The position numbers were made by a program, and so were the translations under genes. From the NCBI GenBank assembly GCA_934643865.1, contig CAKUCX010000050.1, positions 1-24,459 of the forward strand: 24,459 nt of DNA, in the 5' to 3' direction. The stretch's first letter is position 1, and every line of letters starts with the position of its first letter. This document shows positions 1-7,617 of the stretch, piece by piece. This DNA comes from an uncultured Kiritimatiellota bacterium (GTDB lineage Bacteria; Verrucomicrobiota; Kiritimatiellia; RFP12; UBA1067). Below the pieces are notes generated by a model. That model saw nothing but the letters and a program-made list of their open reading frames with translations, was not told the DNA's origin and did not search any database.

Positions 1-379
1 GCTCGGCGACGGGCGGCGGCTCGGGCTCGGGGGTAAACGGTGGGACGGCGAACGGCGGCTCTTCTTGTTGTACGGGGGGCGGTCTGAGGGGGGGCTGCGG
101 CGTGGCCACGGGCACGTTGCGGACCTGGACGGTCGGCGCACGGCGTCCTTCGTAGATGTCCATGAACTCGCGGATGAGCGGCTGGGGGTCGAGGCCGACG
201 CATTCGGCGAAGAGGCGGACGAAGCCGCGCCCGTAGATCGGCGCGGCGATGCGGTGGAAGTCCTCGTTTTCGATGTCTTCGACGATCTGCACGAGAATGC
301 GCGTCTCGGCGGCGACCTTGGACGGCGTGAGACCTTTCGCCTCGCGCGCCTTGCGAAGGGTTTGACCAAGTGAGCTCAT
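1..379 (-). CDS. RodZ-like helix-turn-helix protein, N-terminal part (cut by left window edge)
   Basis: Translating the minus strand from the ATG at 379 gives an open frame to base 1 with no stop, so the 3' part lies outside the window. The first ~80 residues match the HTH_25 / RodZ-type domain: a start of MSSLGQTLRKAREAKGLT, then an ETRI helix, then the segment with APIYGRGFVRLFAE. After residue ~85 the protein becomes Pro/Gln/Glu-rich (PPPVQQEEPPF), as expected for the linker before a membrane segment in RodZ-family proteins. RodZ links MreB to the cell wall machinery in rods; many relatives in other phyla are uncharacterised cytoplasmic HTH proteins with a membrane anchor. The start is supported by AAAGGA 5 bases upstream and by a promoter 60 bases upstream. 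The membrane segment and C-terminal domain cannot be seen, so RodZ function itself is not proven. Confidence 0.8.
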   Translation of the reverse strand, partial: MSSLGQTLRKAREAKGLTPSKVAAETRILVQIVEDIENEDFHRIAAPIYGRGFVRLFAECVGLDPQPLIREFMDIYEGRRAPTVQVRNVPVATPQPPLRPPPVQQEEPPFAVPPFTPEPEPPPVAE

Positions 380-439
380 GGAAATCCTTTGGAGAGTGAA
401 GAACGTGTAGATGTCCGTCGCGAACTGTCCACGGCGAAG

Positions 440-450
440 AGTATACCACA
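440..450 (-). promoter_or_regulatory. extended -10 promoter of the RodZ-like gene
   Basis: On the minus strand the bases read TGTGGTATACT, a TGn-extended -10 box. TATACT ends at 440, which is 60 bases before the ATG at 379, leaving a leader that carries the AAAGGA ribosome binding site. A weak -35 candidate (TTGCGG, 464-469) sits 18 bases upstream. The same 11-base motif recurs before other genes in the window. Confidence 0.7.
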
Positions 451-476
451 CCCCGCAATGCCGCCGCAACGCCCTT

Positions 477-494
477 GCCGCCCGGCGGGGCGGC
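477..494 (-). terminator. GC hairpin downstream of the squalene-cyclase-like gene
   Basis: GCCGCCC (477-483) and GGGCGGC (488-494) form a perfect 7-bp stem with a 4-base loop. It lies 10 bases beyond the stop codon at 504-506, between that gene and the promoter of the next gene. No T-tract follows, so intrinsic termination is a guess from position and stem strength. Confidence 0.4.
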
Positions 495-503
495 GGGGAG
501 GGC

Positions 504-2123
504 CTAGAGGTCGCCCGCGTTGACGGTCACGTCGTCGGTTTCGACGGGGACGGCCGGCTTCTCCGCGTCCGCCTCCCACGCCTCGCGCGAGCTCGTGGGC
601 AGGTAGCGGTAGTAGACCATCAGCTGCTGCGCGACGTAGCAGGTCGTGATGATCTCCATGCCCGTCGTGTCGCGGCTGATGTGCATGTCCTCGCACGTCC
701 AGTAGCCGAGCTCCTGCGGCCGCCCCTTGGTGTCCTTGTAGGGCGTGTTCGCGAGGCGGCGCTGGCCGGTCACGTAGGCGCGCACCATCTCGCGGTTCCA
801 GTTCGCCCAGCGCTTGCCGCCCGCGTTGAAGAAGACCATCGTCGCCCAGTAGTTGCCGCGCACGGGGCAGCAGGCGATGTCCGTCGTGCCGAGCGTGGGC
901 GGCGCCCATTCGTCGTCCAGGATCGCGAGCGTCTTCTCGACGACGGGGTGGCGGCTCGCGCCGAGGTACTGCATCGCCACGACGCCGACCATGTAGTGCC
1001 AGAGGCCGGTGAGGCGGTAGTTGGGCCCGGGCGGCCCCCAGTGGTCGTCCGAGAAGCCGCCGAGGCGCGTGTTCGCCTGGTGGAGGAAGCCTTCCTTGAG
1101 CTTCAGGAGCGCCTTCTCCATGTTCTTCACGTTCAGGCGGCTGAGCTTCGCGCTGCGCAGGGCCATCGTCTCGAAGGTCATGGGCAGGAGGCGCGGCAGC
1201 ACGGCCTTGGAGTTGTCGCGGGGCGGGCCCCACTCGGTGTCCGCCAGGCGGTCGGCGAGCGCGTTGAGGCGCGCCTCCACGACGGGCCGGATGTTGGGGT
1301 TGCGCGCCATGCCGAACGCCTCGGAGAGGGCGTGGATCTCGGCGGCGTCCGGGTTCGGCGTGCGCATGAGGTAGCCGACGCCCCTCTGGAGCGTGTCGCC
1401 GAACTCCTTCGCGAGGGAACCGGGCTTCTCGCCGTGCGAGAGGAAGGTGAGGATCGCAAGCCCCGTCGGGCGCATGTTGTCCGCGCCGGCCTGCCCCGGC
1501 CAGCTGCCGTCCGGCCGCTGCTTCGTCTTGAGCCAGCGCAGGGCGCGCATCACGGCGGCCTCGGTCTGGGCGTTGCCGCCGAAGTGCCGCAGGGACGTGG
1601 CGCGGGCGGCGGCGGAGCGGGTGTCGCCGAAGACGCTCTTCAGCATGACGGGGGCCTTGATGTTCATGACGGCGTCGACGTTGTTGACGACGGGCGCGGC
1701 GGCCGTCGGGGCGGCCTCTGGGAGGGGCGCGGCGACGTCCGGCGTCACGGCCACGTCCATCGAGAAGTCCATGTCCGCCGGCTGGTCCATGTCGAGGTCG
1801 TCCGGCAGGTCCGCCGGCGCCTCGTCGAGCGCGTCGTCCTCCTGGGCCTCGACGATCTGGATGTTCCGCAACATCTTGTCCTGGGCGGACGGGATCGTGC
1901 AGACGAAGAGGATGGCGATGAAGATCGCCGGCAGCAGCACGGCGAGGACGGGCGCGAGGAGGCGCTGCAGCTCCACGAGCGCCTCCTTGTACGCGGCGGA
2001 GCCGCGCGGCTGGCGGAGGCCCGAGACGAGGGCGCGCAGGCGCCGCCGCAGCGTCGGCGTCTCGAACATCTCCTCGATCTTCTCGATCCGCGCCTGTTCC
2101 GCTTCGAGGTCGGGTTCCGTCAT
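504..2123 (-). CDS. membrane-anchored prenyltransferase/squalene-cyclase repeat (alpha/alpha toroid) protein
   Basis: 539 residues. Residues ~1-45 are charged and probably cytoplasmic, ~50-72 form one hydrophobic helix (LLAPVLAVLLPAIFIAILFV), and ~80-150 are an acidic Asp/Ala/Pro-rich linker. The rest resembles the squalene oxidase/prenyltransferase repeat fold, with the QW-type motif QRPDGSWPG near residue 195 and a C-terminal VYYRYLP motif, common at the end of related planctomycete/verrucomicrobial proteins. I do not see a complete DxDD cyclase motif, so enzymatic terpene cyclisation is doubtful; a binding or structural toroid outside the membrane is equally possible. Several cysteines cluster in the last third (DIACCPV, YWTCED). 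The ATG at 2123 overlaps the upstream stop codon (ATGA) and follows an AGGAAGGGGG ribosome binding site, so it is probably translationally coupled to the glycoside-hydrolase-like gene. Confidence 0.75.
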   Translation of the reverse strand: MTEPDLEAEQARIEKIEEMFETPTLRRRLRALVSGLRQPRGSAAYKEALVELQRLLAPVLAVLLPAIFIAILFVCTIPSAQDKMLRNIQIVEAQEDDALDEAPADLPDDLDMDQPADMDFSMDVAVTPDVAAPLPEAAPTAAAPVVNNVDAVMNIKAPVMLKSVFGDTRSAAARATSLRHFGGNAQTEAAVMRALRWLKTKQRPDGSWPGQAGADNMRPTGLAILTFLSHGEKPGSLAKEFGDTLQRGVGYLMRTPNPDAAEIHALSEAFGMARNPNIRPVVEARLNALADRLADTEWGPPRDNSKAVLPRLLPMTFETMALRSAKLSRLNVKNMEKALLKLKEGFLHQANTRLGGFSDDHWGPPGPNYRLTGLWHYMVGVVAMQYLGASRHPVVEKTLAILDDEWAPPTLGTTDIACCPVRGNYWATMVFFNAGGKRWANWNREMVRAYVTGQRRLANTPYKDTKGRPQELGYWTCEDMHISRDTTGMEIITTCYVAQQLMVYYRYLPTSSREAWEADAEKPAVPVETDDVTVNAGDL

Positions 2124-3805
2124 TTCGCGCCCCCTTCCTTCTTCTTCTGCGCCTCGGTGTAGATCACGTCGATCGCGATGTTGCCGAGCTTGGCCGTCCG
2201 CCCGCGCCTGTTCTTGCCGGTCGCCTTCACGACCACCTCGTTGCGCCCGTACTTGAGGGCCGAGACGGGCAGCTCGTACTGCTGGCTGCCCGCGATCTTC
2301 CTGATGAGCTTCACGGCCCGCCCGTTCACCGTCACGCTCGTCTGGATGCCGCTCGGCACGGAAGCCTCCGTCGTCACGATCACGCGCCGGGGCGTGTGCT
2401 TCTTGAGGTCGTCCCACACGTAGACGCCGAACTTCGCGGGGGCACCCTTCAGGTCATACGGCGCGCCCGAGAGGAGCTGCTCGCGCGTGGCGAGCTTCTG
2501 CCCGTCCTTCAGCACGGCCCCCGCCGTGCCGTTGTTGCGGTAGCACACGTGGTAGCGCTTGTTGGCGGCGGCCACGTCCTTCGGACCTCCGCACACGCAG
2601 TGGAGACCGTAGCGGATCCAGTGGTAGGGGTTGTGGTACACCGCCCCGGCGGCGCCGGCCACCGCCGCCTCCTGCAGGCGCGCGCGGAACGTCTCGGGCG
2701 CATGGCGGCGCAGCGTGGGCCGCTCGTCGTCGTTCTGGTAGCCCGAGTCGTTGCCAACCCAGATGCCGGACTCGTCGAAGCAGGGGTAGAAGGGAATGCC
2801 GCTCTTCTTCGTGATCTCGGCCATGTAGGAATAGGGGTTCAACTCCATCGGGCCGCCCGAGACGACGAGGTCGACGAGCTTCTGGTCCATCCACGCCTGC
2901 AGGTCGATGCCGATGTTCCTGCAGAACGGCAGCGAGTCCGGCACGCGCACGGCGAGGAGGATCGGGCGGCCGCGCTTCGCGCCGGCGGTGTTCACGGACG
3001 CGCGGATGCGCGCCATCATGTCCGTCAGGGCCTGCCACTCCTTCGTCCCGGCCTTCTCGCCCCACGCGACGGTGCGGAAGATCGTCGGCACCGTCATGTA
3101 GTCGATCAGGAGGCCGTCGATGTCGTAGCCCTCGGCGATCTCCTTCGCGACGGCGGCGAACGCCGTGCGCACGGACGCCTTGCCGTAGTCGACGGCGGTC
3201 GGCGAGGCGTAGGGCGGGCGCCCCGCGTCGCCGGCGTCGGCCATCAGGTCGCCTGGATGCCTGTCCTTCCAGGGGCTCCAGAAGTAGTTGTCCCAGACGA
3301 CGGCCTTGCCCTTGCCCTTCGCGCTGTGTTCGGCCATGTTCACGGGCAGAGCCGCGAGGAACGTCTTCTTGTTCTTCCGCGCCCACGCGACCGCCTCCTT
3401 GAGCGGATCCGTCCCGGCCTTCACGAAGTCGGGGATCGCGTTCCGCACCCCGCGCATCCAGTTGGACTCCTCGGACGGCTGGGCCGTCGGCATCGTCGCC
3501 GAGGGGATCTTCGCCGAGAGGTGGGCGAACGCGCCGACGGGCGCGTAGACGAGCGTGTCGATCGCGCGGGGCGTCTTGAGGAGCGCGTTCAGGCGGATGT
3601 TCCAGAACGCCGCCTGCGAGTAGGGCGTCCCCTTGGGCCAGTAGCAGGGGTCGTAGCCCGTCGCGTAGTACATGACGCCGCACGCGCGCGCGAGGTCGGC
3701 CCGCCGCGCCGCCGCGTCGTCCGCCCCCGCCGTCCAGACCGCAAGGGCGGCGCAGGCGCACCGCGCGACCCGCCCCCACGCCGTCGTTGAAAGGTTCTGC
3801 TGCAT
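2120..3805 (-). CDS. secreted TIM-barrel glycoside-hydrolase-like protein
   Basis: 561 residues. A signal peptide is likely (MQQNLS, then the hydrophobic stretch RVARCACAALAVWTAGA, then a polar region). The body looks like a family GHL10/DUF-type (beta/alpha)8 barrel: YDIDGLLIDYM near residue 235, PILLAVRVPDS near 285, LVDLVVSGG near 310 and IPFYPCFDES near 335 are strand-like segments ending in acidic or polar residues, as in retaining glycosidase barrels. The last ~90 residues look like a beta-sandwich (VNGRAVKLIRK, YGRNEVVVKATG). The substrate is unknown. A GTG 15 bases upstream (3820) is also in frame, but GAGGAG lies 7 bases before the ATG at 3805 and decides the start. It overlaps the toroid gene by ATGA. 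No TGTGSTATAMT promoter is visible in the 119-base gap after ftsK, so it may be read from the ftsK run. Confidence 0.7.
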   Translation of the reverse strand: MQQNLSTTAWGRVARCACAALAVWTAGADDAAARRADLARACGVMYYATGYDPCYWPKGTPYSQAAFWNIRLNALLKTPRAIDTLVYAPVGAFAHLSAKIPSATMPTAQPSEESNWMRGVRNAIPDFVKAGTDPLKEAVAWARKNKKTFLAALPVNMAEHSAKGKGKAVVWDNYFWSPWKDRHPGDLMADAGDAGRPPYASPTAVDYGKASVRTAFAAVAKEIAEGYDIDGLLIDYMTVPTIFRTVAWGEKAGTKEWQALTDMMARIRASVNTAGAKRGRPILLAVRVPDSLPFCRNIGIDLQAWMDQKLVDLVVSGGPMELNPYSYMAEITKKSGIPFYPCFDESGIWVGNDSGYQNDDERPTLRRHAPETFRARLQEAAVAGAAGAVYHNPYHWIRYGLHCVCGGPKDVAAANKRYHVCYRNNGTAGAVLKDGQKLATREQLLSGAPYDLKGAPAKFGVYVWDDLKKHTPRRVIVTTEASVPSGIQTSVTVNGRAVKLIRKIAGSQQYELPVSALKYGRNEVVVKATGKNRRGRTAKLGNIAIDVIYTEAQKKKEGGAK

Positions 3806-3924
3806 CGGATGTCTCCTCACGGCGCAGGCCTGCGGCCCGCGCTCCGTTCATGTGAGGTAAACGCCGCCGCGCGCCGTCCGGTTCACGCGGGAACCCGCCT
3901 CCGGCGAAAAAAGCGGCGGCGCGG

Positions 3925-6564
3925 TCAGCTCCCGGCCGGGAAGCCGAGGGGGTCGTCGCCGGGCGCGGCGTCCGCGCCCGGCGCTTCGGGGGCCGGCGCG
4001 CCGCCGTCCATCTCGGCGAGGAGCGCGTCGACGTCGAGCAGGATCTCGCGCGGGCCCGCGCCCTTGGTCGTGCCGATGACGCCACGCTCCTCCAGGAGGT
4101 CGACGATGCGCGCGGCGTGGTTGTAGCCGATGCCGAGGCGGCGCTGGAAGTGCGAGATCGAGGCGCGCTTCGTCGCGCGCACGACTTCGAGGGCCTGGCG
4201 GTAGAGCGCGTCCTCCTTGTTCTGCGTCATGCCGGCGGGGGCCGGGATGCCGCCGGCGGTGGGGGCGGGCGTCGCGGGGGGCGCCTCGCCGTCGTCCTCG
4301 CCCGCCTCGTCCTCCTCGGCGTCGAGGACGTCGTTGGGGTCGGCCTCCTTGATCTTCTCCAGGCGCTTCGTGAGCTTCTCGTCGAACTGGACGGATGCAT
4401 GCTCGCCGATGAAGTCGACGATGCGGTTGATCTCCTCGTCGGAGATGAACGCGCCCTGCGCGCGCAGGAGGCGGCCGTCGGCCATGCGGAAGAGCATGTC
4501 GCCCTTTCCGATCAGGAGCTCGGAGCCCGTCGCGTCGAGAATCGTGCGGGCGTCGATGGAGGAGGACGTCTTGAAGGCGATGCGTCCGGGGATGTTCGAC
4601 TTGATGACGCCCGTGATGATGTTCGCGTCGGGGCGCTGGGTCGCGAGGATGAGGTGGATGCCCGTCGCGCGCGCGAGGGCGGTGAGGCGGGCGATGACCG
4701 GCTCGACCTCCTTCTTCGCGGCCTGCATGATGTCGGCGACCTCGTCGATGACGATGACAATGTAGGGGATCGTGCGCGGCGTGCCGGCGTCGCCGCCCAC
4801 AACTTCGTCGCCGCCGCCGAACATGTCGGGCTGCGTGACGGTCTTGCGCGTGTTGAAGTCGACGATGTTGCGGCAGCCGACGCGCGCGAAGAGCTTGAGG
4901 CGGCGGTCCATCTCGACGACGGCCGCGCGCAGGGCGAAGACGACCTTGTTCGTGTCGTTGATGATCGGCACGAGCAGGTGGGGCAGCCGGTGGTAGGCGG
5001 TGAACTCGACGCGCTTGGGGTCCACCATGATGAGCTTGAGCTGCTCGGGCGTGCGGCACATCAGGAGGCCGTTGATGATCGCGTTGAGGCACACGGACTT
5101 GCCCTGGCCGGTCGCGCCGGCGACGAGCAGGTGCGGCAGCTTCGCGAGGTCCGCCACGAGGTCGTTGCCGGCGGCGTCCTTGCCGAGGAGCAGCGGAACC
5201 TGGAACTTCCCGAAGGCGTTCTCCTGCCAGCGCCGGCCGTCGAAGACCTCGCGGAAGCAGACGGAGGCGGGCTTCACGTTCGGCACCTCGATGCCGACGG
5301 CGTTCTTGCCGGGGATCGGGGCCTCGATGCGCAGCGAGGTCGCCTGGAGGGCCATCTGGATGTTGCGCTGCAGGCCCGCGACCTTCTCGACGCGCGTGCC
5401 GAGGTCGAGCGTGAGGGCGTACTGGGTCACGACGGGGCCCGCGATGTAGTAGGCGAGCTGCGCGTTGATCTGGAAGACCTTGAGCGTGTCGATGAGGCGC
5501 TGCGCCATGGCGGCGGGGTCGTCCTCGCCGGACGTCTTCGGCGGCACCTCGCGGAGGAGGGTGACGGGCGGCAGCACGTAGGGCCTCTTCTCTTCTTCTT
5601 CGGGGGCCTCGGGCGCCTCCGCCTCGGCGGGGGCGGCGGGCGGTGGCTGGACGGGCGCGGCGGGGCGCGCCGCCTCCCGCGGGGGGAGCCAGTCGACGGA
5701 CGAGCGCAGCGCGGCGAGGTCGGCCTGCTGGCGTTCGCGCAGACGCGCCTGCTCCTCCGCGCGCGCGCGCTGTTCGGCCTCCTTTTTCTGACGTTGCTCC
5801 TCGCGCTGGCGCCGCAGCTCCTCGCGCGCCGCCTCGCGCGCCGCCTTCGCCGCGGCCTTCTCCTCGGCGATGCGCTGCTTTTCGGCGAGGCGCTGGGCCC
5901 TGGCCTCCTCGCGCGCGGCCGCGGCGGCGTCGAGCGCCTGGCGGGCGTCTCCCGCCGCGCCGGCGTCGTCGGCGTCGCGGTCCGACGCCCAGGCCGTGAG
6001 GCGCGCGAGGGCCGCGAGGATGTTGCGGAAGCCGATCGTGAAGAAGACGGAGAAGAGCGCGAGGCAGAGCATCAGCACGCCCGAGCCGAACGGGGAGAGC
6101 ATGCGGGCGAGCCCGCGCGTCATCACGAGGTAGCCGACGGCGCCGCCCGCGTTGGGCGCGATGTTGAGCGTGTGGAGGAGGCGCGCGACGGCCGGCGTGT
6201 GGCCCGTCAGCTGCAGGAGGCACGTCGCCGAGAGGATGAAGAGCGCCACGCCCACGCTGCGCCGCCCGAGCCGGAGCGGCCGGCCGACGACGAGCAGGAC
6301 GCCCGCGAAGACGCACAGGAGCGGCACGAACCAGATCGCGAGGCCGATGAGCTGGTAGCCGCCGTAGGCGAACCAGGCGCCGGCCGCGCCGATGAGGTTC
6401 GACGCGGGCGAGGCCGGGGGCACGCAGAGGGCGGAAATGTCGTGCCAGTCGTAGGAGAAGAGGGCGAGGAAGGGGAAGAGCGCGACGGGAAACATGAAGA
6501 CCCCGATCACGCGCCGGCGCATGGTGGCTTCGGCGTTCGCGCTAGCGGAGGGGGACGGTTGCAT
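3925..6564 (-). CDS. ftsK: DNA translocase FtsK/SpoIIIE
   Basis: 879 residues. Residues ~18-180 hold four to five membrane helices. About 200-320 is an Arg/Glu/Ala-rich, probably coiled-coil linker that becomes Pro-rich, and from ~340 the alpha/beta motor begins. The Walker A motif GATGQGKS is near residue 482, Walker B is IVIVIDEVAD, and SNIPGRIAFKTSS and LIGKGDMLF are typical motor motifs. The C-terminal gamma winged helix is complete (RRLGIGYNHAARIVDLLEE), so the motor should recognise oriented chromosomal sequences and load XerCD near dif at the septum. The ATG at 6564 overlaps the YbbR-like gene by 23 bases and has no good ribosome binding site. An in-frame ATG at 6522 (MRRRVIGVF), 19 bases beyond that gene, is a real alternative. 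Identity is certain, the exact start is not. Confidence 0.97.
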   Translation of the reverse strand: MQPSPSASANAEATMRRRVIGVFMFPVALFPFLALFSYDWHDISALCVPPASPASNLIGAAGAWFAYGGYQLIGLAIWFVPLLCVFAGVLLVVGRPLRLGRRSVGVALFILSATCLLQLTGHTPAVARLLHTLNIAPNAGGAVGYLVMTRGLARMLSPFGSGVLMLCLALFSVFFTIGFRNILAALARLTAWASDRDADDAGAAGDARQALDAAAAAREEARAQRLAEKQRIAEEKAAAKAAREAAREELRRQREEQRQKKEAEQRARAEEQARLRERQQADLAALRSSVDWLPPREAARPAAPVQPPPAAPAEAEAPEAPEEEEKRPYVLPPVTLLREVPPKTSGEDDPAAMAQRLIDTLKVFQINAQLAYYIAGPVVTQYALTLDLGTRVEKVAGLQRNIQMALQATSLRIEAPIPGKNAVGIEVPNVKPASVCFREVFDGRRWQENAFGKFQVPLLLGKDAAGNDLVADLAKLPHLLVAGATGQGKSVCLNAIINGLLMCRTPEQLKLIMVDPKRVEFTAYHRLPHLLVPIINDTNKVVFALRAAVVEMDRRLKLFARVGCRNIVDFNTRKTVTQPDMFGGGDEVVGGDAGTPRTIPYIVIVIDEVADIMQAAKKEVEPVIARLTALARATGIHLILATQRPDANIITGVIKSNIPGRIAFKTSSSIDARTILDATGSELLIGKGDMLFRMADGRLLRAQGAFISDEEINRIVDFIGEHASVQFDEKLTKRLEKIKEADPNDVLDAEEDEAGEDDGEAPPATPAPTAGGIPAPAGMTQNKEDALYRQALEVVRATKRASISHFQRRLGIGYNHAARIVDLLEERGVIGTTKGAGPREILLDVDALLAEMDGGAPAPEAPGADAAPGDDPLGFPAGS

Positions 6565-6718
6565 GGGGAGTCGCTTTCGTGGGGAACGGAGGCCGTCCGT
6601 CTGCCTGCTCGCCGCGGCGGATGGAGCCGCGGACCCAGTAGAAGATGACGACGGCGAGGAAGAGCGCGGTGAGCTTGAGGCCCCAGTTGCGCGTGAAGGC
6701 GGCGAGAAGGCGCTTCAT
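6542..6718 (-). CDS. 58-residue YbbR/CdaR-like single-helix membrane protein
   Basis: The predicted product begins MKRLLAAFTRNWGLKLTA and continues with a hydrophobic helix (LFLAVVIFYWVRG) and a short basic/proline tail. The N-R-N-W-G-L-K-L pattern followed by one helix is the signature of the N-terminus of YbbR-domain proteins such as CdaR, the regulator encoded next to cdaA in many bacteria. Usual CdaR proteins carry several YbbR domains (300 or more residues); here the frame stops at 6542-6544 (TAG) right after the helix. The ATG overlaps the cdaA stop codon (ATGA) and is preceded by GGAGG. Position and motif make a real gene likely. It may be a natural minimal partner of CdaA or a truncated remnant. 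Confidence 0.75.
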   Translation of the reverse strand: MKRLLAAFTRNWGLKLTALFLAVVIFYWVRGSIRRGEQADGRPPFPTKATPHATVPLR

Positions 6719-7617
6719 TTCGAGGATCCTCCGCGTTTGGCGCGTCCGCGCCGGTCGAGCCAGTCCGAGAGCATCTCGTAGACCGTGCGCGGCTGCGGGA
6801 CGACCTTTCCGATGAAGCGCACGAGCGCCTTGCGCGTGTCGGCGGAGAGGTCCGGGTAGCGCGTCAGCCGCCCGTTGTGCGCGACGGAGATGAGGCCGCG
6901 CTCCTCGCTCACGACGAGCGCAAACGCATCCGTCTCCTCGCTGATGCCCACGGCCGCGCGGTGGCGCATGCCGGAGGCGGAGAGGCCGAACTGCTTGTCC
7001 GAGACGGGGAAGAGGCAGTGGGCGGCGGCGAGGCGGCCGCCGCGGACGACGACGCCGCCGTCGTGGAGCGGGAGGGGCGGCGTGAAGATGGAGACGACGA
7101 GCTCGGGCGAGAGCTGCGCGTCGAGCGCGATGCCCGTCGCCTCGTAGCCCTTCAGCGAAATGGCCCGCTCGATGGCGAAAAGGGCGCCCATGCGCCGCTT
7201 CGCGAGCTCGAAGAGGATGTCGGCGAGCTTCTCGGGCAGGCGGATCTCGCCCGCCGTGGGCTCGCGGCGCTTCTTGTCCTCGGTCAGCACGGCGCCGACC
7301 GTTTCGAGGACGCGGCGGATCTCGGGCTGGAAGAGGACGACGGTCGAGAGCGCGAGGTAGATGAGCAGGCCGCTGAGGATCTTCTGGAGGACGTCGAAGT
7401 GGAAGAGGAAGGTGAAGGCGGCGAGCGCCGTGACGAGGATGCCCGCGCCCATGAGGACCTGGCTGAAGCGCGAGCCGCGCGCGGCCTTCAGGACGGAGTA
7501 GATGACGAAGTAGAGGATGGCGATCTGGGCGACGTCCGGCACGTAGGACCCGATCGTCGCGAAGACCTCGCCCCAGTTGATGCTTGAGAAGAACGTCTGG
7601 ACCGAGGCGAGTGTCAT
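6715..7617 (-). CDS. cdaA: diadenylate cyclase CdaA (c-di-AMP synthase)
   Basis: 300 residues. It joins two ATP into cyclic di-AMP, a messenger usually tied to potassium, osmolyte and cell wall homeostasis. Three hydrophobic helices lie in residues ~18-100, followed by the DAC (DisA_N) domain. The two hallmark motifs are present: LHDGGVVVRGG near residue 185 (DGG where many have DGA) and MRHRAAVGISEETDA near 218. The length fits CdaA. The ATG at 7617 overlaps the folP stop (ATGA) and has GGAGGGG upstream; the longer in-frame extension overlaps folP and has no family similarity. The order ftsH-folP-cdaA-ybbR is known from other bacteria, often with glmM next; here ftsK follows instead. Confidence 0.95.
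   Translation of the reverse strand: MTLASVQTFFSSINWGEVFATIGSYVPDVAQIAILYFVIYSVLKAARGSRFSQVLMGAGILVTALAAFTFLFHFDVLQKILSGLLIYLALSTVVLFQPEIRRVLETVGAVLTEDKKRREPTAGEIRLPEKLADILFELAKRRMGALFAIERAISLKGYEATGIALDAQLSPELVVSIFTPPLPLHDGGVVVRGGRLAAAHCLFPVSDKQFGLSASGMRHRAAVGISEETDAFALVVSEERGLISVAHNGRLTRYPDLSADTRKALVRFIGKVVPQPRTVYEMLSDWLDRRGRAKRGGSSK

Noticed and set aside
65..373. A 102-codon plus-strand frame at the left edge
   Set aside because: It is the antisense of the RodZ-like HTH gene, which has a promoter, ribosome binding site and clear domain match.
3806..3820. GTG start at 3820 for the TIM-barrel gene
   Set aside because: The GAGGAG ribosome binding site lies between this GTG and the ATG at 3805 and fits only the latter.
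4117..6648. An 843-codon plus-strand frame opposite ftsK
   Set aside because: Low-complexity Arg/Glu/Val product without domain similarity; ftsK on the other strand is unambiguous.
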